Assembly (NCBI RefSeq): GCF_013201645.1
Contig: NZ_CP053842.1
Span: 806,001 to 870,000, forward strand
Direction of reading: 5' to 3'
Source: Campylobacter corcagiensis
GTDB lineage: Bacteria; Campylobacterota; Campylobacteria; Campylobacterales; Campylobacteraceae
Length of the DNA stretch: 64,000 nt
Part shown: one piece after another, positions 1 to 9,219 of the stretch
Layout of the letters: each line of letters begins with the position of its first letter
Position numbering within the stretch: the first letter of the stretch is position 1
Notes under the pieces: generated by a model
The model's database searches: none
Seen by the model: the letters and a program-made list of their open reading frames with translations, nothing else
Told to the model about the DNA's origin: nothing
Program-made: the position numbers and the translations under genes

Positions 1-844
1 GTATAGCGCCAGCTTGAGTTATTGAGCAGATATTTGAAGTGCTTTGACTACTTAGTGCTTTGCATGCTTTTATAAGATCGTCATTTGCACTTGCCATATA
101 TCCAAATCTCCAGCCTGGCATCGCTCCGCACTTGCTAAGTCCGTTTATAGTTATAGTTCTTTTAAACAAATCCTGGCTTATGCTTGCAGTTGCTACAAAT
201 TTGCCCGTGAAATTTACCTTTTCATAAATTTCATCACTTGCGATCATTATGTTTGTTCCTTTTAAAATTTCACCAATAGCTTCAAGTTCAGCTTTTGAGT
301 ATATCGCTCCAGTTGGATTTGATGGAGAATTTAGCATTAAAAGCTTTGTTTTTGGTGTGATTGCATTTTTTAGCTGTTCTGGAGTGATTTTAAAATTCGT
401 ACTTTCATCTGTTTTTAAAATAATAGGTTTTCCGCCTGCATAAAGGACGATTTGAGGGTAGGTTACCCAATAAGGAGCTGGTATGATAACTTCATCGCCT
501 GAGTCAATTAAAGCTTGAGTTATGTTAAAAAGCGAGTGTTTTGCGCCAACATTAGTTAAAATTTGGTTTGTTTTATACTCTAAGTTGTTCTCTTTTTTAA
601 GTTTTGTTTGTATTGCTTTTAGCACTTCAGGTGTGCCTGTGACTGCTGTATATTTTGAACCGCCGTGATTCATAGCATAAATGGCTGCATCTTTTATAGC
701 CTTTGGTGTATCAAAGTCAGGCTCTCCAGCACTTAGGCTTATGACATCAATGCCGTTGGCCTTCATCTCTTTTGCTTTTGCGGTAATAACTAATGTTATA
801 GACTCTTCTAGTGACTTAACTCTTTTTGAAAGTTTTATTTCCAT
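1..844 (-). CDS. aspB: Aspartate aminotransferase, PLP-dependent class I (partial at window edge)
   Basis: Cytoplasmic PLP enzyme that interconverts aspartate plus 2-oxoglutarate with oxaloacetate plus glutamate. About 281 N-terminal residues are visible; roughly the last 110 lie beyond position 1. Seen: substrate-site stretch SLSAGEPDFDTP near residue 35, SNPTGAIYS, DEIYE, and INGLSKCGAMPGWRFGY, whose SK lysine should bind PLP. The usual text after SK is AYSMTGWR, so CGAMPGWR is a mild variation. The ATG at 844-842 has AAGGAG 5 bases upstream. It is followed by cysE on the same strand, as in the C. jejuni aspB-cysE-speA-hisS-tmk-coaD run. A related class I aminotransferase with other amino-acid specificity cannot be excluded. 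Confidence 0.93.
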   Translation of the reverse strand, partial: MEIKLSKRVKSLEESITLVITAKAKEMKANGIDVISLSAGEPDFDTPKAIKDAAIYAMNHGGSKYTAVTGTPEVLKAIQTKLKKENNLEYKTNQILTNVGAKHSLFNITQALIDSGDEVIIPAPYWVTYPQIVLYAGGKPIILKTDESTNFKITPEQLKNAITPKTKLLMLNSPSNPTGAIYSKAELEAIGEILKGTNIMIASDEIYEKVNFTGKFVATASISQDLFKRTITINGLSKCGAMPGWRFGYMASANDDLIKACKALSSQSTSNICSITQAGAI

Positions 845-895
845 TTTTTCTCCTTAAAATTTGGTAATCTTACTATTTTTTATATAAAATTAAGT

Positions 896-1606
896 TTAAC
901 TATTTATGGATTTTATAAAATCTTGATAACATTTTGCTAGCTCTTCGTCTTTGTTTATTATGTTTTTATCTTCGTTTTTTACAGCATTTTCTAAAATTTC
1001 AATTCTTTTTAAACAATATGCAAAAAGCTCTTTATTTATATCTGGAAGTTTGTTATGAGCAAGTCTTTCTTTGTTTGTGTTTGGCTCTTTTGCTCCTAAA
1101 ATTCTAGCTGGTATTCCAACTGCAGTTGAGTCATCAGGAACATCTTTTACCACGACAGAATTTGCACCAATTTTAGAGTTTTCTCCTATTGTGATATTGC
1201 CTAAAACCTTTGCACCAGCTCCTACAACTACGCCATTTTTGATAGTAGGGTGGCGTTTTCCTTTATCTAAGCTAACTCCGCCTAAAGTTACGCCTTGATA
1301 AAGAAGTACATTATCGCCTATTTCAGTTGTTTCTCCTATAACAATGCCTGTTGCGTGATCAAAAAATACATGTCTGCCAACTTTTGCTGCTGGATGAAGA
1401 TCTACTCCTGTTAAAAATCTTGAAATTCCTGATATTGCTCTGCCAATTCTTTTAAAATTTTTACTGTAAAAAAAGTGTGCAAAGCGGTGATTTACCACAG
1501 CCCAAACTCCTGGATAGTTAAAAAATAGCTCTATCCAACTATGAAAGGCTGGATCTTGCCTTTTTGGTTCATTTAAATCTTCCTTAACAATACTCCAAAA
1601 TCCCAT
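896..1606 (-). CDS. cysE: Serine O-acetyltransferase
   Basis: Transfers acetyl from acetyl-CoA to L-serine, giving O-acetylserine, the carbon skeleton for cysteine synthesis in the cytoplasm. 236 residues, within the short CysE class. The N-terminal helical part (FNYPGVWAVVNHRFAHFFY) is followed from about residue 70 by left-handed beta-helix hexapeptides: HPAAKVGRHVFFDHATGIV, GETTEIGDNVLLYQGVTLGG and a K-RHP stretch carrying the catalytic His region, then GAGAKVLGNITIGENSKIGANSVV. The lysine- and asparagine-rich tail after residue 180 is less conserved. It lies 10 bases after the speA stop, so it is probably co-transcribed with speA and hisS. Confidence 0.95.
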   Translation of the reverse strand: MGFWSIVKEDLNEPKRQDPAFHSWIELFFNYPGVWAVVNHRFAHFFYSKNFKRIGRAISGISRFLTGVDLHPAAKVGRHVFFDHATGIVIGETTEIGDNVLLYQGVTLGGVSLDKGKRHPTIKNGVVVGAGAKVLGNITIGENSKIGANSVVVKDVPDDSTAVGIPARILGAKEPNTNKERLAHNKLPDINKELFAYCLKRIEILENAVKNEDKNIINKDEELAKCYQDFIKSINS

Positions 1607-1616
1607 AATACCACCC

Positions 1617-3452
1617 TTATTTTAGATAACAGTTATCATTTAAGAAAAGATATAGCTCTCCTAAAATGTGCTTTTTTTGCTTTTCATCAACTAAATTTGA
1701 CTCTTCAATTCTAGAATTTAGTATCTCTTGAATATCACTAACATTATAATCCATATCCTCTAAGATATCAAGTACGCTTTGAGCTTCTATGATATCTTTT
1801 ATCTCATATCCGCCATTTTCATTTAAAGTTATGGTAGCTTCTGTTGGATGAGTAAAGAGATTATGATCCATTCCAAGGACTTCTTGATAAGCACCAACTA
1901 AGAAAAATCCTAAAAAATAATCCTCTTTTTCAACATCAATATCGTGTAAAAATAGTGGATTTGTTCTCTCATCAAAACCTATCTCGCCATCACTATCACA
2001 GGTAATATCCCAAATAGAAGCAGACCTAGTAGGGCGTTCATCAAGTCTATCAAGTGGAACTATAGGAAAGTGCTGCTTTAGTCCCCAAAAATCAGGTAAA
2101 GATTGAAACATTGAGAAATTTACTAAATACCTTTCTTGAACTTCGTTTTGAATTTTTAAAATATCTCCAAAATTTTGCTTATTTCCAAGCATCGGAATAC
2201 TTTTTTTCATTATCAAATGTACCAAAATTTCACCATTTGAGCGATCGGTTAAATCAACATATCCAAGATCAAATAGCGTTAAAACACTCTCCATATGAGC
2301 AATTGCATCGTGAAGATACTCTAAAGCATTTGCCGGTTTTAAATTTTTATACAAATCATAAAGCTCATCTATAATAGGTGGATTTTTCTCTTTTAGTAAA
2401 AGCTTGCTTTCAGCGTATTCTTGTGAGAAAAGCTCTATAACAGGAGCTATTAAAACAGCGTGACTTGCTGCTACATATCTACCACTTTCTATAAAGATAT
2501 TTGGTTCGCTAACTTTTTTGTGATTTGCTATGCTTTTAAGTAAAAAAGTAACATCATTTGCATACTCTCTAAGGGTGTAATTTCGCTCTGAGTTTTCCTT
2601 TGTTTGAGAGTATTCTACAGCTAAACCACCACCTAAATTTATGGCTTTTAGGTTATTTGCTCCCATTTTTACAAGTTCAGCGTAGATATTTCCAGCTTCA
2701 GTTAATGCTTTTTTAAGTGGGTGAATTTCATTTATTTGTGAGCCAATATGAAAGTGGATCATAGTAAATTTATCGAGTAAATTTGCCTCTTTTAGTAAAT
2801 TTATAGCTTCGATTAGCTCTGTTGAAGTTAGTCCAAATTTGGAATTTATTCCACCACTTTTTTGCCAAATTCCACTACCTGAACTATGAAGTCTTATTCT
2901 TAGTCCGATATTTGGCTTTGGAGTAAAACGCTCTTTTGCAGTTTCTATTATGGCTTCAAGTTCGCTTAAACCTTCAATGGTTAAAGTGATATCATGACCC
3001 ATTTCAGATGCGATAAATCCTATATTAATAAGCTCTTTATCCTTAAAGCCATTTACTGTTATCGGTGCTCCTAGATTGTTATAAGCCATCGCTAAAAGTA
3101 GCTCTGCTTTTGATCCAGCTTCAAGTCCATAATTAAAGGGCTTACCAAGTTCGACTAGGTTTTTAACAAATCCTGGGTATTGATTTACTTTTAGTGGAAA
3201 AACAGCTTGAAAATTTCCACTATAATCAAATTCTTTCTTAGCTCTTTCAAAATTTGTGTAAATTTCAACGATTTGTTTTTTTATAAGATGAGGAAAACGA
3301 AGCAACAAAGGACCCATATATCCATCATTTCTAAGATCTTTTACGATATCAATAAGGGCTGGTTTAAAGTCTGTATTAAGGCAAATTTTGCCATCTTCAA
3401 CCATAAAATTTGAGTTTCCCCAGATACTAAAACCATAAGAATTATTTAACAT
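1617..3452 (-). CDS. speA: Biosynthetic arginine decarboxylase
   Basis: PLP-dependent fold-III enzyme that decarboxylates L-arginine to agmatine, the first step of the agmatine route to putrescine and spermidine. 611 residues, slightly shorter than the E. coli enzyme (about 630-660). Seen: FPLKVNQYPGFVKNL near residue 85, whose lysine should form the PLP aldimine; GLEAGSKAELL; MIHFHIGSQ; AINLGGGLAVEY (phosphate-binding glycine stretch); and, near the C terminus, TCDSDGEIG and FLVGAYQEVLGMDHNLF. It overlaps hisS by 11 bases and precedes cysE, the conserved Campylobacter arrangement. Diaminopimelate decarboxylase shares the fold but is much shorter. Confidence 0.95.
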   Translation of the reverse strand: MLNNSYGFSIWGNSNFMVEDGKICLNTDFKPALIDIVKDLRNDGYMGPLLLRFPHLIKKQIVEIYTNFERAKKEFDYSGNFQAVFPLKVNQYPGFVKNLVELGKPFNYGLEAGSKAELLLAMAYNNLGAPITVNGFKDKELINIGFIASEMGHDITLTIEGLSELEAIIETAKERFTPKPNIGLRIRLHSSGSGIWQKSGGINSKFGLTSTELIEAINLLKEANLLDKFTMIHFHIGSQINEIHPLKKALTEAGNIYAELVKMGANNLKAINLGGGLAVEYSQTKENSERNYTLREYANDVTFLLKSIANHKKVSEPNIFIESGRYVAASHAVLIAPVIELFSQEYAESKLLLKEKNPPIIDELYDLYKNLKPANALEYLHDAIAHMESVLTLFDLGYVDLTDRSNGEILVHLIMKKSIPMLGNKQNFGDILKIQNEVQERYLVNFSMFQSLPDFWGLKQHFPIVPLDRLDERPTRSASIWDITCDSDGEIGFDERTNPLFLHDIDVEKEDYFLGFFLVGAYQEVLGMDHNLFTHPTEATITLNENGGYEIKDIIEAQSVLDILEDMDYNVSDIQEILNSRIEESNLVDEKQKKHILGELYLFLNDNCYLK

Positions 3453-4677
3453 CTAATACTTCCTTTAACTCTTTAATTTTTATCTTTTTATCACTGCTTG
3501 TTGTTAGATTTTTATACCAAATTTCACCGTTTTTGTGCTCTTCTTCGCCTATACATAGAAAAATTTCAGCATTTAAATTATCAGCTGATTTTAGATGTTT
3601 TGCTGGATTTTTAGCTTCATAACTTATTTCAACTTTAAAATTTTTCCTTAATTTTAGTCCCAAAGAGTAAATTTCATCTATAAATTTATCATCTAACGCA
3701 CAAAGATAAATTCCATCTCTAGGGTTTTTAAACTCTTTTGTTTTAATTATCTCCATAAGACGCTCAACACCTAAAGCAAAACCAACGCCATAAGTTGGCT
3801 TTCCACCTAAATACTCCACAAGCTTATCATATCTGCCACCGCCTAAAACCGCACTTTGAGAGCCTATCTCATCACTTACAAACTCAAAAGCGGTTTTACA
3901 GTAGTAATCAAGCCCACGAACAAGCTTAGGATCAACTTCAAAATTTATGCCATTTGATTTTAAAATTTCACCTAGCTTTTTAAACTCAGCTTCGCAAACA
4001 TCGTTTAAATTTTCAGTTATTAATGGCGCAGTTTTTAGTAAATTTTGGCAATGTTCATTTTTACAATCAAGCACTCTTATTGGGTTTGTTTCAATTCTTC
4101 TAACGCAGTCATCGCAAAGACCGCTTTTTATATCATTTAGAAAATTTACTAGTTTTTGGCGATATTTTGGCATACATTCGCTATCGCCTAAAGAGTTTAT
4201 TTTAAGTGTTGATTTTACTCCAAGACGGCGTAGAATTTCAGCTCCTATTAAGATAACGCTAGCATCTTCATAAACGCTTTCTTCGCCAAAACACTCTATG
4301 CCAAATTGATGAAATTCTCTTAAGCGTCCTTTTTGTGGGCGTTCGTAGCGAAACATTGAGCCATGATAAAAATACCTTCTTACCCCACCAGCTCTATCAA
4401 ATTTATGCTCTATAAAAGCCCTTACAACCCCAGCAGTTCCTTCTGGTCTTAAACAAACTGAAGTGCCACTTTTATCTAAAAATTCATACATCTCTTTGCC
4501 GACGATATCACTACTTTCGCCAACGCTTCTTCTAAAGAGTGAAGTCTCTTCTAGCTTTGGGGTTTCTATAAAAGTGTAGCCAAAATTTAAAGCCACATTT
4601 TCGCAAGTTTTTATAATATGTTTATATAAATATCCATCATCAATGATATCTTTCATTCCTCTTAAAGCTTGTATCAT
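3442..4677 (-). CDS. hisS: Histidyl-tRNA synthetase
   Basis: Class II aminoacyl-tRNA synthetase charging tRNA-His in the cytoplasm. 411 residues, the normal bacterial HisRS length. Motif 1 lies around residues 40-55 (ETPKLEETSLFRRSVGE); motif 2 is MFRYERPQKGRLREFHQFG with the preceding RPEGTAGVVRAF loop; the histidine-specific patches GLDYYCKTAFEF and GGGRYDKLVEYLGG follow, and motif 3 is GVGFALGVERL. The anticodon-binding domain occupies the last 90 residues. The start overlaps the tmk stop by 4 bases (translational coupling) and the end overlaps the speA start. HisZ, the paralogue lacking these patches, is ruled out. Confidence 0.96.
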   Translation of the reverse strand: MIQALRGMKDIIDDGYLYKHIIKTCENVALNFGYTFIETPKLEETSLFRRSVGESSDIVGKEMYEFLDKSGTSVCLRPEGTAGVVRAFIEHKFDRAGGVRRYFYHGSMFRYERPQKGRLREFHQFGIECFGEESVYEDASVILIGAEILRRLGVKSTLKINSLGDSECMPKYRQKLVNFLNDIKSGLCDDCVRRIETNPIRVLDCKNEHCQNLLKTAPLITENLNDVCEAEFKKLGEILKSNGINFEVDPKLVRGLDYYCKTAFEFVSDEIGSQSAVLGGGRYDKLVEYLGGKPTYGVGFALGVERLMEIIKTKEFKNPRDGIYLCALDDKFIDEIYSLGLKLRKNFKVEISYEAKNPAKHLKSADNLNAEIFLCIGEEEHKNGEIWYKNLTTSSDKKIKIKELKEVLDVK

Positions 4678-5249
4678 TTTATAAACTCCTTTATTTTTTC
4701 ATTTATAGCTAAAATTTCATCATCTGCTTTTACTGTAAGAACTTTGAATTTTAGATTTTTAAGAATCATCTCCATATAGTCTTGAACTCTTAAAAGATAC
4801 TCCATACCCCTAGCTTCAATGCTATCTTTTTCTCTAGTGCTAAGGCGTGAGATCAAAGTGTCTTTATCGATTTTGAAAAAGATAAATTTATCACCAAAGT
4901 TGCCTTTTAAAGCAAATTTATTAAACATCAAAAGCTCTTCGATATCAAGATTTGGTTCATTTGCCATAGCATAAGCCATGCCTGAGATAAAGCCTCTATC
5001 ACTTAAGATAAGGTTTTTTGAATTTGGAGCGATTACTTTTTCATAATGCTGGGCACGATCTGCTAAAAATAGTAAAATTTCAGCTCTAAATGATATATCA
5101 CTACCATTTAAAACTATCTGCCTAATCTTTTTTCCAAATTCTGTTCCACCTGGCTCTTTTGTAATAATTGCATCTGGATAAGCTTTTTTTAAAAGCTCGA
5201 TTTGTGTGCTTTTGCCAACACCATCAATTCCTTCAAATGTGACTAGCAT
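4674..5249 (-). CDS. tmk: Thymidylate kinase
   Basis: Phosphorylates dTMP to dTDP with ATP, an essential cytoplasmic step of dTTP synthesis. 191 residues. The P-loop is [12 protein letters not shown] at residues 4-15; [14 protein letters not shown] is the dTMP-binding DRX-equivalent region; [15 protein letters not shown] and [13 protein letters not shown] follow. The LID region is short ([19 protein letters not shown]). It begins 17 bases inside coaD and overlaps hisS by 4 bases, so coaD-tmk-hisS-speA-cysE probably forms one transcription unit. The order matches C. jejuni. Confidence 0.95.
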   Translation of the reverse strand: MLVTFEGIDGVGKSTQIELLKKAYPDAIITKEPGGTEFGKKIRQIVLNGSDISFRAEILLFLADRAQHYEKVIAPNSKNLILSDRGFISGMAYAMANEPNLDIEELLMFNKFALKGNFGDKFIFFKIDKDTLISRLSTREKDSIEARGMEYLLRVQDYMEMILKNLKFKVLTVKADDEILAINEKIKEFIK

Positions 5250-5721
5250 TTATCTCCTTTAAATACCCTAAAATTTCCTTTGGCACAAGGTGTGATACAT
5301 CACCACTGTGATAAGCTATAGATCTTACAACTGAGCTACTAATAAATGCGTTTTGCAAAGTTGGCATAAGATAAACAGTTTCAAATTTATCCCAAAGCGA
5401 AGAGTTTGCATAGCCCATTTGAAGTTCGTATTCAAAGTCGCTTACCGCTCTTAAACCTCTAATAACCGTTGCGATATTTTCTTTTTTTGCGAAATCAACC
5501 AGTAAAGTGTCAAAGCTTTTTACCTCTACATCGCCTAAATTTGAAGTAGCAAGACTTACCATCTCAAGCCTTTTATCTATGCTAAAAAAGGGCTTTTTAG
5601 CGTCATTTAACGCAATAGCAACTACAACTTTATCAAAAAATCTCAAAGCTCTTTTTATAACATCAATGTGACCATTTGTAATTGGATCAAAAGTTCCTGG
5701 ATAAATACACGCTTTTCTCAA
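5233..5721 (-). CDS. coaD: Phosphopantetheine adenylyltransferase
   Basis: Joins ATP and 4'-phosphopantetheine to form dephospho-CoA, the fourth step of CoA synthesis. The nucleotidyltransferase signature [19 protein letters not shown] begins at residue 4, with the T/HxGH pair as [21 protein letters not shown] near the end contains the ISSSxVR motif. I chose the TTG at 5721 (162 residues; family about 160) over an in-frame ATG at 5817. The longer form would add 32 residues not expected in CoaD and would run through a TATAAT box at 5767-5762. AAGG lies about ten bases upstream of the TTG. It overlaps tmk by 17 bases. In C. jejuni ubiX comes next; here hsdMSR intervenes. Confidence 0.93.
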   Translation of the reverse strand: MRKACIYPGTFDPITNGHIDVIKRALRFFDKVVVAIALNDAKKPFFSIDKRLEMVSLATSNLGDVEVKSFDTLLVDFAKKENIATVIRGLRAVSDFEYELQMGYANSSLWDKFETVYLMPTLQNAFISSSVVRSIAYHSGDVSHLVPKEILGYLKEINASHI

Positions 5722-5761
5722 AATTTTGCTTACCTTTTTAATATAGTTAATAAAATGTAAG

Positions 5762-5767
5762 ATTATA
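5762..5767 (-). promoter_or_regulatory. -10 box of the coaD-tmk-hisS-speA-cysE unit
   Basis: The minus strand reads TATAAT here, 40 bases before the TTG chosen for coaD. Campylobacter sigma-70 promoters rely mainly on an extended -10 box, so a -35 element is not required. Its position supports the shorter coaD start. It is back to back with the hsdM promoter on the plus strand. Confidence 0.5.
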
Positions 5768-5821
5768 CTATTATTCGTATAAATTTTTAGTAAAAACATA
5801 AATTTTTTAAGTTCCATATAG

Positions 5822-5827
5822 TATAAT
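5822..5827 (+). promoter_or_regulatory. -10 box of the hsdMSR operon
   Basis: TATAAT lies 20 bases before the hsdM ATG. The leader that would follow contains AACC-A7-GGTT, a small hairpin whose 3' arm includes the AAGG ribosome-binding site at about 5840. Pairing of this arm could lower hsdM translation; that is inference only. Confidence 0.5.
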
Positions 5828-5847
5828 TAACCAAAAAAAGGTTATGT

Positions 5848-7935
5848 ATGGATAGTTTAAAAAATATAAATCTCACCTACGAAGAAACACCTATAAATGT
5901 CACTTCAACAGTAAATTTCATCTGGTCTATTGCAAATAAACTTCGCGGTATTTATCAAAGCGATAAATATAAAGAAGTTATCATTCCTATGACGATTATT
6001 AGGCGTTTTGAGTGTGCTTTATCCATAACAAAAGATGAAGTTATAAAAGCTTACGATAAAAACAACTCACTTCCAGCTGCTATGCTTTGTAAGTTTTCTA
6101 AATTTGACTTTTATAATACAAGTAAATTTAACCTTGAAAATTTACTAAATGACCCAGACCAAATAGCACAAAATTTTAAAAGCTATATAAAGTCATTTTC
6201 GCCAAATGTAAAAGATATCATTAAAAATCTTGAGTTTGAAAAACAAATCGATAAAATGGCTAATCACGATATACTTTATCCAATTATCCAAGCTTTTAGC
6301 GAACTTGATTTAGACCCAAAAACAATTGATAATATGACTATGGGCTATATCTTTGAAGAGTTAATTAGAAAATTTTCAGAAAACGCTGAAGCAGGAGATC
6401 ACTACACAGGTAGAGATATCATAAAGCTAATGGTTAGTGTGCTTTTATCTGAAAATTGTGAAGATGTTTTTGAGGAAAATAAAATCATAACTATACTAGA
6501 CCAAGCAGCTGGAACGGGCGGTATGCTTAGTGTTGCGGCTGATTTTATCAAGCATCATAATCCATCGGCTTATATAAAGCTTTTCTCTCAAGAAAAAAAC
6601 CCTGAGTCATACGCGATGTGTTTAGCTGAGATGTTAATAAGAGGGCAAGATGCTGATAATATAATGCTTGTTGATACTATGAAAAAAGACTGCTTTGAAG
6701 ATCAAAAAATGAGATTTGTCATAGAAAATCCTCCATTTGGAACTCCGTGGGGCGGAAAAGATGCATCAGTAGGAAGCGAAGAAGCAGTTAGAAAAGAAGC
6801 TAATAAACCAAACTCACGCTTTTTCGCAGGACTTCCAGCAACTAGTGATTCTCAGCTTTTATTTATCCAATCAGCCATTCATAAACTAGATGATAACTTA
6901 GGTAGAGCTGCTATCATACAAAATGGCTCATCGCTTTTTAGCGGTGGAACTAGCTCAGGCGAGTCGCAAATTCGTAGGTATCTTTTAGAAAATGATCTTA
7001 TCGAAGCAATTATTGCTTTAAATACAGATATGTTTTATAACACCGGAATTTCAACCTTTATCTGGATACTATCTAAAAATAAAAGAAAAATCAGAAAAGG
7101 TAAAATCCAACTCATCAACGCCGCTCATCTATCTCACAAACTAAGAAAAAGCCTAGGAAACAAAAAAAACGAAATCACAAAAGACGATAGAGAAGCTATA
7201 ACCAAGCTTTATAAAGATTTTAAAGAAAATAAGCATTGTAAAATTTATGATAATACAGACTTTATCTATAAAGAGTATGCTATCTATCAGCCACTTCAAA
7301 GAAGTTATGCTATAAATGATGAAAGAGTAGAAAATTTACTACAAACAAATGCTTTATCAACTATCTTTGATAAGGCTAAATTTGATGAGTTAAACTCGCT
7401 TGAAAAGTTAAGTTCAAATGATAAAAAAACACTTACAAAATTTCAAAAAAATGAAAATTTATATAATGAAATTTTAAATACTCTAAACTCAAATAAAAGC
7501 GATAAAATTTATCTGCATATTGATGAGTTTAAGCCTGTTATAGAAAGCTTTTTGCCAGATGTTGATAAAAAGCTTATTGATAAAATTTGCGAGGGTTTAT
7601 CTAAAATGGATAAAAACGCTAAAATTCAAAAAGATAAAAAAGGAAATATCATCTACGATAAATCCACCAAAGACACTGAAATCATACCTTTTAAGGCTAA
7701 AATAAATGAGTATATGAAAAACGAAGTTTTACCGCATATTCCTGATGCGAAGGCGTTTTTTGAAGAGAATTTAAACGCTAAAAAGCAAGTTTTAAAAACA
7801 GGCGCGGAGATACCTTTTACAAAGTGTTTTTATGAGTATGAAAAGCCTAAAAGCTCACAAATTTTAAAAGATGAGTTTATAAACCTTGAAAAATCTATAA
7901 ATTCAGTCGTGGCTGAACTATTTGGAGAGTTTTAA
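5848..7935 (+). CDS. hsdM: Type I restriction-modification DNA methyltransferase (HsdM)
   Basis: Adenine-N6 methyltransferase subunit of a type I system; with HsdS it methylates the host site, and with HsdR it forms the restriction complex. 695 residues, longer than EcoKI HsdM (about 530). The N-terminal helical HsdM domain spans about residues 20-165. The SAM-binding motif I is DQAAGTGGM at 218-226 (usual form DPxCGTGGM, so P and C are replaced). The catalytic NPPF is at 294-297 (ENPPFGTPWGG). Residues 500-690 form a lysine-rich, coiled-coil-like tail. The stop abuts the hsdS ATG without a gap. The operon is inserted between coaD and ubiX, which are adjacent in C. jejuni. Confidence 0.95.
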   Translation: MDSLKNINLTYEETPINVTSTVNFIWSIANKLRGIYQSDKYKEVIIPMTIIRRFECALSITKDEVIKAYDKNNSLPAAMLCKFSKFDFYNTSKFNLENLLNDPDQIAQNFKSYIKSFSPNVKDIIKNLEFEKQIDKMANHDILYPIIQAFSELDLDPKTIDNMTMGYIFEELIRKFSENAEAGDHYTGRDIIKLMVSVLLSENCEDVFEENKIITILDQAAGTGGMLSVAADFIKHHNPSAYIKLFSQEKNPESYAMCLAEMLIRGQDADNIMLVDTMKKDCFEDQKMRFVIENPPFGTPWGGKDASVGSEEAVRKEANKPNSRFFAGLPATSDSQLLFIQSAIHKLDDNLGRAAIIQNGSSLFSGGTSSGESQIRRYLLENDLIEAIIALNTDMFYNTGISTFIWILSKNKRKIRKGKIQLINAAHLSHKLRKSLGNKKNEITKDDREAITKLYKDFKENKHCKIYDNTDFIYKEYAIYQPLQRSYAINDERVENLLQTNALSTIFDKAKFDELNSLEKLSSNDKKTLTKFQKNENLYNEILNTLNSNKSDKIYLHIDEFKPVIESFLPDVDKKLIDKICEGLSKMDKNAKIQKDKKGNIIYDKSTKDTEIIPFKAKINEYMKNEVLPHIPDAKAFFEENLNAKKQVLKTGAEIPFTKCFYEYEKPKSSQILKDEFINLEKSINSVVAELFGEF

Positions 7936-9219
7936 ATGAGGGATTTAAAAGATAGCGGTATCGAGTGGATCGGCGAAATTCCTAAGGAGTGGGAAATTTC
8001 AAAGATAAAATATGTAGGCGAATTTCGTAACGGCTTAACATACTCGCCAAATGATGTTACAGATAAAGAAAATGGAATTTTAGTTTTACGCTCATCAAAT
8101 ATACAAAATGGAAAAATTGATTTAAATGACAATGTTTATGTTTCAACTAAAATTAACTCAAATTTAATTGTAAAAAAAGGTGATATTTTAATTTGCTCTT
8201 GTAATGGTAGTAAGCAGTTGGTAGGAAAAAATGCAATAATAAATACTGACAAAATTGTAACTTTTGGTTCTTTCATGATGATATTTAGGACAAAAAATCC
8301 TAAATTTATGTACTATGTTTTAAATTCAGGGATTTTTACATATTATTTAGAAACTTTTTCAACTACAACAATAAACCAACTAACGAGTAAAAATTTTGGA
8401 AATATGAATTTTCCATTTCCGCCTTTGGAAAGTCAGATTAAAATCACTAATTTTTTAGATAAAAAGTGTAAGAAAATAGATCTTATAAAAGATAAAATTT
8501 TAACTCAAATATCAAATTTAAAAGAGTTTAAAAAATCTATCATAACAAAAGCTGTAACAAAAGGGCTTGATAAAAACGCTAAATTTAAAGATAGCGGTAT
8601 CGAGTGGATCGGCGAAATTCCTAGCCATTGGAAAATTTCAAAAGTTAAATATACTGGCGAATATCGTAATGGTTTAACTTACTCACCAAATGATATGACA
8701 GATGAGAATAATGGAATTTTAGTTTTACGCTCATCAAATATACAAAATGGAAAAATTGATTTAAAAGATAATGTTTATGTTTCAACACAAATCAAATCAA
8801 ATTTAATGATAAAAAAAGGCGATATTTTGATTTGTTCCAGAAATGGAAGTAAAAATTTAATAGGAAAAAATACAATAATAAATAGTAATATAACAGCTAC
8901 TTTTGGTGCTTTTATGATGATATATAGAACAAAAAATAGTAAATTTATGTATTATGTTTTAAATTCAGATATTTTTTCATACTATTTAGAAACCTTTTTA
9001 ACTTCAACAATAAATCAATTAACAACTACAAATTTTGGAAATATTAAATTTCCATTTCCACCCCTTAACGAACAGCAAGAAATCGCAAATTATTTAGATA
9101 AAAAGTGTGAGAAAATTGATGAGATTATAGAGTTAAAAAACAAAGAGTTAGAAATTTTAGATGAGTATAAAAAATCCTTAATTTATGAGTATGTCACAGG
9201 CAAAAAGGAAGTAAAATGA
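7936..9219 (+). CDS. hsdS: Type I restriction-modification specificity subunit (HsdS) with two near-identical TRDs
   Basis: DNA-recognition subunit that sets the sequence methylated and cut. 427 residues organised as TRD1 (about 1-175), a helical spacer (about 176-213), TRD2 (about 214-390) and a second helical spacer. Both TRDs open with KDSGIEWIGEIP and share RNGLTYSPND, GILVLRSSNIQNGKIDL, DNVYVST, KKGDILIC, FMYYVLNS and FPFPPL. The halves align without gaps at a 213-residue offset. The spacers differ more (LDKKCKKIDLIKDK versus LDKKCEKIDEIIEL). Normal HsdS proteins carry two different TRDs. The 3' end overlaps hsdR by 4 bases. Confidence 0.95.
   Translation: MRDLKDSGIEWIGEIPKEWEISKIKYVGEFRNGLTYSPNDVTDKENGILVLRSSNIQNGKIDLNDNVYVSTKINSNLIVKKGDILICSCNGSKQLVGKNAIINTDKIVTFGSFMMIFRTKNPKFMYYVLNSGIFTYYLETFSTTTINQLTSKNFGNMNFPFPPLESQIKITNFLDKKCKKIDLIKDKILTQISNLKEFKKSIITKAVTKGLDKNAKFKDSGIEWIGEIPSHWKISKVKYTGEYRNGLTYSPNDMTDENNGILVLRSSNIQNGKIDLKDNVYVSTQIKSNLMIKKGDILICSRNGSKNLIGKNTIINSNITATFGAFMMIYRTKNSKFMYYVLNSDIFSYYLETFLTSTINQLTTTNFGNIKFPFPPLNEQQEIANYLDKKCEKIDEIIELKNKELEILDEYKKSLIYEYVTGKKEVK
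7948..9219 (+). repeat. Internal direct duplication within hsdS (639-bp period)
   Basis: The second half of hsdS repeats the first at a constant 639-base offset. Exact shared blocks include 37 bases at 7948 and 8587 and 56 bases at 8071 and 8710. Intervening sequence has diverged mostly at single bases, keeping the frame. This fits either duplication of one TRD half or homologous replacement of one TRD by a copy of the other. The long identities also make the gene prone to recombination. Confidence 0.9.

Noticed and set aside
249-443. Plus-strand ORF inside aspB and similar antisense ORFs (for example 2111-2374, 40077-40526, 56413-56874)
   Set aside because: They lie opposite clearly recognised genes and have low-quality composition and no ribosome-binding site or family text.
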